Positions 63,158 to 64,000 of a DNA stretch of 64,000 nucleotides are shown here, piece by piece. The notes beneath the pieces were generated by a model, which ran no database searches, was not told where the DNA came from, and worked only from the letters and a program-made list of their open reading frames with translations. Numbering within the stretch: the stretch's first letter is position 1; each line of letters starts with the position of its first letter. The stretch is from the NCBI GenBank assembly GCA_964573705.1, contig CAZNLT010000005.1, forward strand, positions 4,340 to 68,339. The letters are read 5' to 3'. A program made the position numbers and the translations under genes. This DNA is from JAABSQ01 sp964573705. GTDB taxonomy: Bacteria > Desulfobacterota > Desulfobacteria > Desulfobacterales > Desulfococcaceae.

Positions 63158-63229
63158 GTGCGTGATGAAATCGGTCCACTGAAACCTCATTCTTGAATCC
63201 GAAACTTTCTGTCCGACAAAGAGGTTTGC

Positions 63230-64000
63230 ATGAACAAAGGGGAGGTTGCGCTTGCGGTTTTTACGGTCTTTTTCTGGTTTTTCATTGCTCACACACCGGT
63301 ATTCGCGGATGAAACCGCCCGAATCAAGATAGACGCATCGGACGGCGCCCCGGGAGACCGGTTCGGTCGAGCGGTCGCCGTTTCCGGAAGTTATGCCGTC
63401 ATCGGCGCCTATCAGGCGGACGGCGCAGGCAAAAACTCCGGCGCCGCCTATATGTTTCGGCAAACCGGCGGAGATTGGAGCCAAACCGCCAAATTGATTC
63501 CCCGGGACGCGCTGCCCCACGATTCTTTCGGCAGCAGTGTGGCCGTATTCGGAAGCACCGCCCTGATCGGCGCCATGAACCGATTCGAAGGAAAATTCGG
63601 AAAGGGGGCGGTCTATCTTTTCCAGAATATCGACTCCGGCTGGACCCAGCAGGGAAAATGGGTCCCATCCGACGGCGCCGCCAACGACAATTTCGGATGC
63701 AGCGTGTCGATTTCCGGCGCTTACGCCCTGGTCGGTGCATTTCGGCACAGCGCTCGGGGAACCGACGCCGGCGCCGCCTACATCTTCAGAAACAACGGTG
63801 GAAGCTGGTACCAGCAGGCGAAATTGACCGCCTCCGACGGAACCGCCGGAGACCATTTCGGAAGGTCGGTCGCCATCAACGGGGATTATGCCGTGGTCGG
63901 CGCCATTCACGAAAACACCCGCGGAACCAGTGCCGGCGCCGCGTATATTTTCAGAAACAGCGGCGGTGTTTGGACTCAGCATTCCAAATTGCTGGCCGCC
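63230..64000 (+). CDS. Secreted FG-GAP repeat protein, partial (runs off window end)
   Basis: At least 257 residues, open to the window edge. Signal peptide (LAVFTVFFWFFIAHTPVFA). Repeats of about 50 residues follow, each holding DRFGRAVAVSGSYAVIGA or DNFGCSVSISGAYALVGA, then GAAYIFRNNGGSW. This is the FG-GAP/beta-propeller type. The AGAGG site and ATG at 63230 are clear. Third of three secreted repeat proteins in a row. Confidence 0.85.
   Translation, partial: MNKGEVALAVFTVFFWFFIAHTPVFADETARIKIDASDGAPGDRFGRAVAVSGSYAVIGAYQADGAGKNSGAAYMFRQTGGDWSQTAKLIPRDALPHDSFGSSVAVFGSTALIGAMNRFEGKFGKGAVYLFQNIDSGWTQQGKWVPSDGAANDNFGCSVSISGAYALVGAFRHSARGTDAGAAYIFRNNGGSWYQQAKLTASDGTAGDHFGRSVAINGDYAVVGAIHENTRGTSAGAAYIFRNSGGVWTQHSKLLAA

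Overview
The window looks like a chromosomal segment of a sulfate-reducing member of the Desulfobacterota, most likely Desulfobacterales. The main evidence is two complete, adjacent transmembrane redox operons typical of that group: hmcABCDEF, with a 16-haem cytochrome, and tmcABCD, with an acidic tetrahaem cytochrome. Many two-component proteins and FtsK/RNase J housekeeping genes are consistent with this. Base composition is moderately GC-rich. I see no rRNA, tRNA, CRISPR array or insertion sequence.

Layout. 0-7.3 kb: the start of an unknown membrane protein, an unknown 302-aa protein, a frame-broken stretch around a secreted PEP-utilising-enzyme-like gene (1.6-4.5 kb), then a nitronate-monooxygenase-like enzyme and homoserine dehydrogenase. 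7.6-13.3 kb (minus strand): a tight four-gene operon encoding a threonine-synthase-like PLP enzyme, a DUF1611 (DgcN-like) P-loop protein, an 800-aa PP-loop/creatininase fusion and a dipeptide-epimerase (DgcA-like). This is the best candidate here for an undescribed pathway. 13.6-32.1 kb (minus strand): tmcDCBA, a TM2 protein, two receiver proteins, hmcABCDEF, an orphan 178-aa protein, a tandem universal stress protein, and a set of receiver and kinase proteins whose PAS domains share a cysteine motif. The redox complexes would link periplasmic cytochrome c3 pools to the membrane and to cytoplasmic CCG-domain iron-sulfur proteins. The neighbouring signalling genes plausibly monitor that electron flow.

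32.5-44.2 kb: PilZ protein, methyltransferases, FtsK, RNase J, a zinc-ribbon membrane protein, an asparagine-synthetase-like protein that has lost its synthetase core, a radical SAM protein and transketolase. 44.3-52.1 kb: DUF3786 protein, a CytX/CodB-like permease, ETF-quinone oxidoreductase, an orphan thiamine-type binding protein, an Hpt protein without its histidine, a pentapeptide-repeat protein and a bacteriohemerythrin. 52.1-59.4 kb: NAD kinase, a Ser/Thr phospho-signalling island (CHASE2-kinase, PP2C phosphatase, FHA protein, VWA-like membrane protein) and alanine racemase. 59.4-64 kb: an AT-rich gap and three secreted repeat proteins (calcium-binding type-3 repeats, PKD/Ig-like repeats, FG-GAP repeats), the last cut by the window edge.

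Scattered through the intergenic spaces are three long and one short copy of a non-coding inverted-repeat (MITE/REP-like) element with long GC-rich stems. One base pair covaries between copies, which suggests the folded form matters.
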